From assembly GCA_014804385.1 (NCBI GenBank), contig JAAUZW010000038.1, positions 2,349 through 9,721 on the forward strand: 7,373 nucleotides of DNA, in the 5' to 3' direction. The notes beneath the pieces were generated by a model. That model ran no database searches and was not told the origin of the DNA. It was given only the letters and a program-made list of their open reading frames with translations. This stretch comes from Lachnospiraceae bacterium (GTDB lineage: Bacteria > Bacillota > Clostridia > Lachnospirales > Lachnospiraceae). Numbering within the stretch: position 1 is the stretch's first letter; every line of letters starts with the position of its first letter. Both the position numbers and the translations under genes were made by a program. Of this stretch, positions 6,128 through 7,373 are shown piece by piece.

Positions 6128-6397
6128 TTGAAATACAACAAAACTGTCTATCAGGCCATGATGATGATCACACAGTTTGGGATCAATATGCTGGTTCCTA
6201 TCTTTCTATGCTCTTTTGTGGGAATGTTTTTGGACAGGAAGCTTGGAACCTCCGTGTGGATGGTGGCGCTTTTTTTTGTGGGAGCGCTGGCAGGGTTTAC
6301 GAATGTATTCCGGTTTGCGAGGAAGATTTATGAGAAGCCGGCGAAAACGCGCAGGCGCAGTTCGGAGATGGAAAAACACGATGAAGAGAAAAATTGA
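6128..6397 (+). CDS. atpZ: AtpZ/AtpI family small membrane protein
   Basis: Integral membrane protein of 89 residues with two hydrophobic segments (about 11-34 and 41-62) and a charged, Arg/Lys/Glu-rich cytoplasmic tail. QFGINMLVPIFLCSF, GMFLDRKLG and ALAGFTNVFRFARK form the usual pattern of AtpZ/AtpI-type proteins placed ahead of ATP synthase genes. In other bacteria these proteins aid c-ring assembly or magnesium/calcium passage linked to the synthase. The TTG start is chosen because it has a well-spaced ribosome site and lies after the promoter, and because the residues translated upstream of it look noncoding. The 3' end overlaps the next gene by 17 bases, which implies translational coupling. 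The symbol follows family use and is less certain than the family. Confidence 0.85.
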   Translation: MKYNKTVYQAMMMITQFGINMLVPIFLCSFVGMFLDRKLGTSVWMVALFFVGALAGFTNVFRFARKIYEKPAKTRRRSSEMEKHDEEKN

Positions 6398-6761
6398 TCC
6401 GACCCTGCTTGAACTCTGGACGGGAATTTTGGCATACGGTGTCGTTTTTGAGATCGTGCTTTTGCTTTTTTCCAGAAAGCCCTCCTACAGTATAGGACTC
6501 TGGATCGGCGTACTCCTGGCAGTGGCGGGAGCTTTTCATATGTGGTGGTCGCTGAACCGGGGATTGGACCTGCCAGAGAAGGAGGCTGTGAAAAATCTGA
6601 GCGCGCAAAATATCATTCGATATCTTATTCTGGTGATTGTGGTGGGGGCGCTTATTTATACGGATTTTGCGAATCCGATCTTTACTTTTTGCGGGTATAT
6701 GGGGATGAAGGCGTCAGCCTATTTAAACCCTCTGATCCATAGACTTATAAGTAAATCATAA
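6381..6761 (+). CDS. atpI: ATP synthase subunit I-like membrane protein
   Basis: Small integral membrane protein of 126 residues with about four hydrophobic segments (near 11-30, 36-57, 77-95 and 97-118), the layout of AtpI/UncI proteins encoded just before atpB. AtpI helps assemble the c-subunit ring in some bacteria. Sequence conservation in this family is low, so the call rests on length, topology and position between the AtpZ-like gene and atpB. The start at ATG 6381 (MKRKIDPTLLELW) lies inside the upstream gene. The frame stays open further upstream, but that part is read from the AtpZ-like gene in another frame and is not real. GGAG at 6364-6367 is a loose ribosome site, so coupling to upstream translation is likely. 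Confidence 0.82.
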   Translation: MKRKIDPTLLELWTGILAYGVVFEIVLLLFSRKPSYSIGLWIGVLLAVAGAFHMWWSLNRGLDLPEKEAVKNLSAQNIIRYLILVIVVGALIYTDFANPIFTFCGYMGMKASAYLNPLIHRLISKS

Positions 6762-6771
6762 TAATGTGTAA

Positions 6772-6780
6772 AAGGAGGTG
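6772..6780 (+). promoter_or_regulatory. Strong ribosome binding site of atpB
   Basis: AAGGAGGTG is nearly the full complement of the 16S rRNA 3' end and sits five bases before ATG 6786. It is the strongest site in the window, which suits a gene needing high expression from a polycistronic message. Confidence 0.85.
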
Positions 6781-6785
6781 AAAGT

Positions 6786-7373
6786 ATGGGACAGGGAATT
6801 ATGCTATCTGCGGGAGCGGACATTGACTTTATGGTTCATGGCGTCTTTCCCTACACACTTTTCGGGCAGACGGTGTGGATCACGACCACGCATATCTGTG
6901 TTCTGATCGTCATGCTGGTGATCGTGGGATTCTGCATTGCTGCGAACCGCGCGATCAAGCACGCATCGGATGTTCCGGGAACGTTCCAGAACATTGCCGA
7001 GCTTGTGGTGGAGATGCTTGATAAGATGGTCGGCGGCGTTATGGGTAAATTCAGCCCACAGTTTCGCAACTACATCAGCACGATCTTTATTTTTATCCTG
7101 CTCAGCAATATTTCGGGACTGTTTGGTCTCAGACCGCCCACAGCGGATTACGGAGTGACTCTTCCGTTGGGTATTATAACCTTTACGCTGATCCACTTTA
7201 ACAAGTTCAGGTATCAGAAGGTGAAAGGTGTGATTGCCGGGCTGTGCGATCCGTGGCCGATCTGGGCGCCGATCAATATCATTGGTGATGTGGCAGTGCC
7301 AATCTCATTGTCGCTGCGTCTGTTTGCAAACGTCTTATCCGGTACTGTTATGATGGCTTTGGTATATGCGCTC
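6786..7373 (+). CDS. atpB: F0F1 ATP synthase subunit a (5' part; runs off the window)
   Basis: Membrane stator subunit of the F0 sector that forms the ion half-channels against the c-ring. The frame is open for 196 codons to the last base, and the usual length is about 220-250, so only the C-terminal end is missing. Hydrophobic segments lie near 32-52, 97-115, 124-138 and 163-196. GLRPPTADYGVTLPL (114-128) is the typical loop motif. ISLSLRLFANVLSG (173-186) holds R178, the essential stator arginine equivalent to E. coli R210. D168, ten residues before R178, sits where many relatives as I recall them have Glu, and A181 replaces the common Gly of RLFGN. Whether the enzyme moves H+ or Na+ cannot be told, since the c subunit is outside the window. 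The remaining atp genes should follow to the right. Confidence 0.96.
   Translation, partial: MGQGIMLSAGADIDFMVHGVFPYTLFGQTVWITTTHICVLIVMLVIVGFCIAANRAIKHASDVPGTFQNIAELVVEMLDKMVGGVMGKFSPQFRNYISTIFIFILLSNISGLFGLRPPTADYGVTLPLGIITFTLIHFNKFRYQKVKGVIAGLCDPWPIWAPINIIGDVAVPISLSLRLFANVLSGTVMMALVYAL

Noticed and set aside
6177..6380. Upstream extension of the AtpI-like frame
   Set aside because: These bases encode the clear AtpZ-like membrane protein in another frame, and the extra residues are rich in Trp/Arg, as expected of an out-of-frame reading.
6764..6781. Five-codon frame MCKRR overlapping the atpB ribosome site
   Set aside because: It has no ribosome site of its own and the AAGGAGGTGA sequence naturally supplies the stop, so chance is the simplest explanation.
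1..7373. CRISPR array, insertion sequence, tRNA, defence or toxin-antitoxin system
   Set aside because: No spaced repeats, transposase motifs, cloverleaf, or nuclease/toxin genes were seen. Every long coding stretch is assigned to a recognised family.

Overview
This 7.4 kb window looks like chromosomal DNA of a low-to-mid GC Gram-positive of class Clostridia, most likely a spore-forming member of the Lachnospiraceae. The evidence is strong AGGAGG-type ribosome sites, sigma-A-like promoters, a CwlD-type amidase and a SleB-family hydrolase (both families tied to spore cortex maturation or germination in relatives), and an ATP synthase operon led by AtpZ/AtpI-like genes. The family-level placement is inferred from protein style; no rRNA is present.

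Layout. Bases 1-50 may hold the last codons of an upstream gene. A good extended -10 promoter (65-93) and a nested inverted repeat (95-152) precede the first complete gene. Five genes then run on the + strand with short gaps (110, 24, 4 and 38 bases), probably one transcription unit: a membrane-anchored SH3/glycosyl hydrolase 18 protein, a CwlD-like N-acetylmuramoyl-L-alanine amidase, a Sua5-type threonylcarbamoyl-AMP synthase, ribose-5-phosphate isomerase B, and a secreted protein joining a PcsB-like coiled coil to a SleB catalytic domain. A DUF402 gene lies on the - strand, its stop overlapping the SleB-type gene's stop by a few bases. Divergent from it, a near-consensus promoter (6051-6079) starts the F0F1 ATP synthase operon: AtpZ-like (TTG start), AtpI-like, and atpB, which runs off the right edge.

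How it fits together. Three of the five left-hand genes cut or remodel peptidoglycan by different chemistries (glycan cleavage by GH18 and SleB types, peptide release by the amidase). The other two are housekeeping (tRNA t6A synthesis and the pentose phosphate pathway). The order sua5 - rpiB - ATP synthase recalls the conserved Firmicutes neighbourhood around ywlC/ywlF(rpiB)/upp/atp, with wall hydrolases and DUF402 where ywlE, glyA or upp sit in Bacillus.

I see no mobile element, CRISPR array, tRNA, rRNA or defence system, and no convincing new system. The points most worth a second look are the coiled coil-SleB fusion, the leader structure at 95-152, the rearranged atp-upstream neighbourhood, and several start-site corrections.
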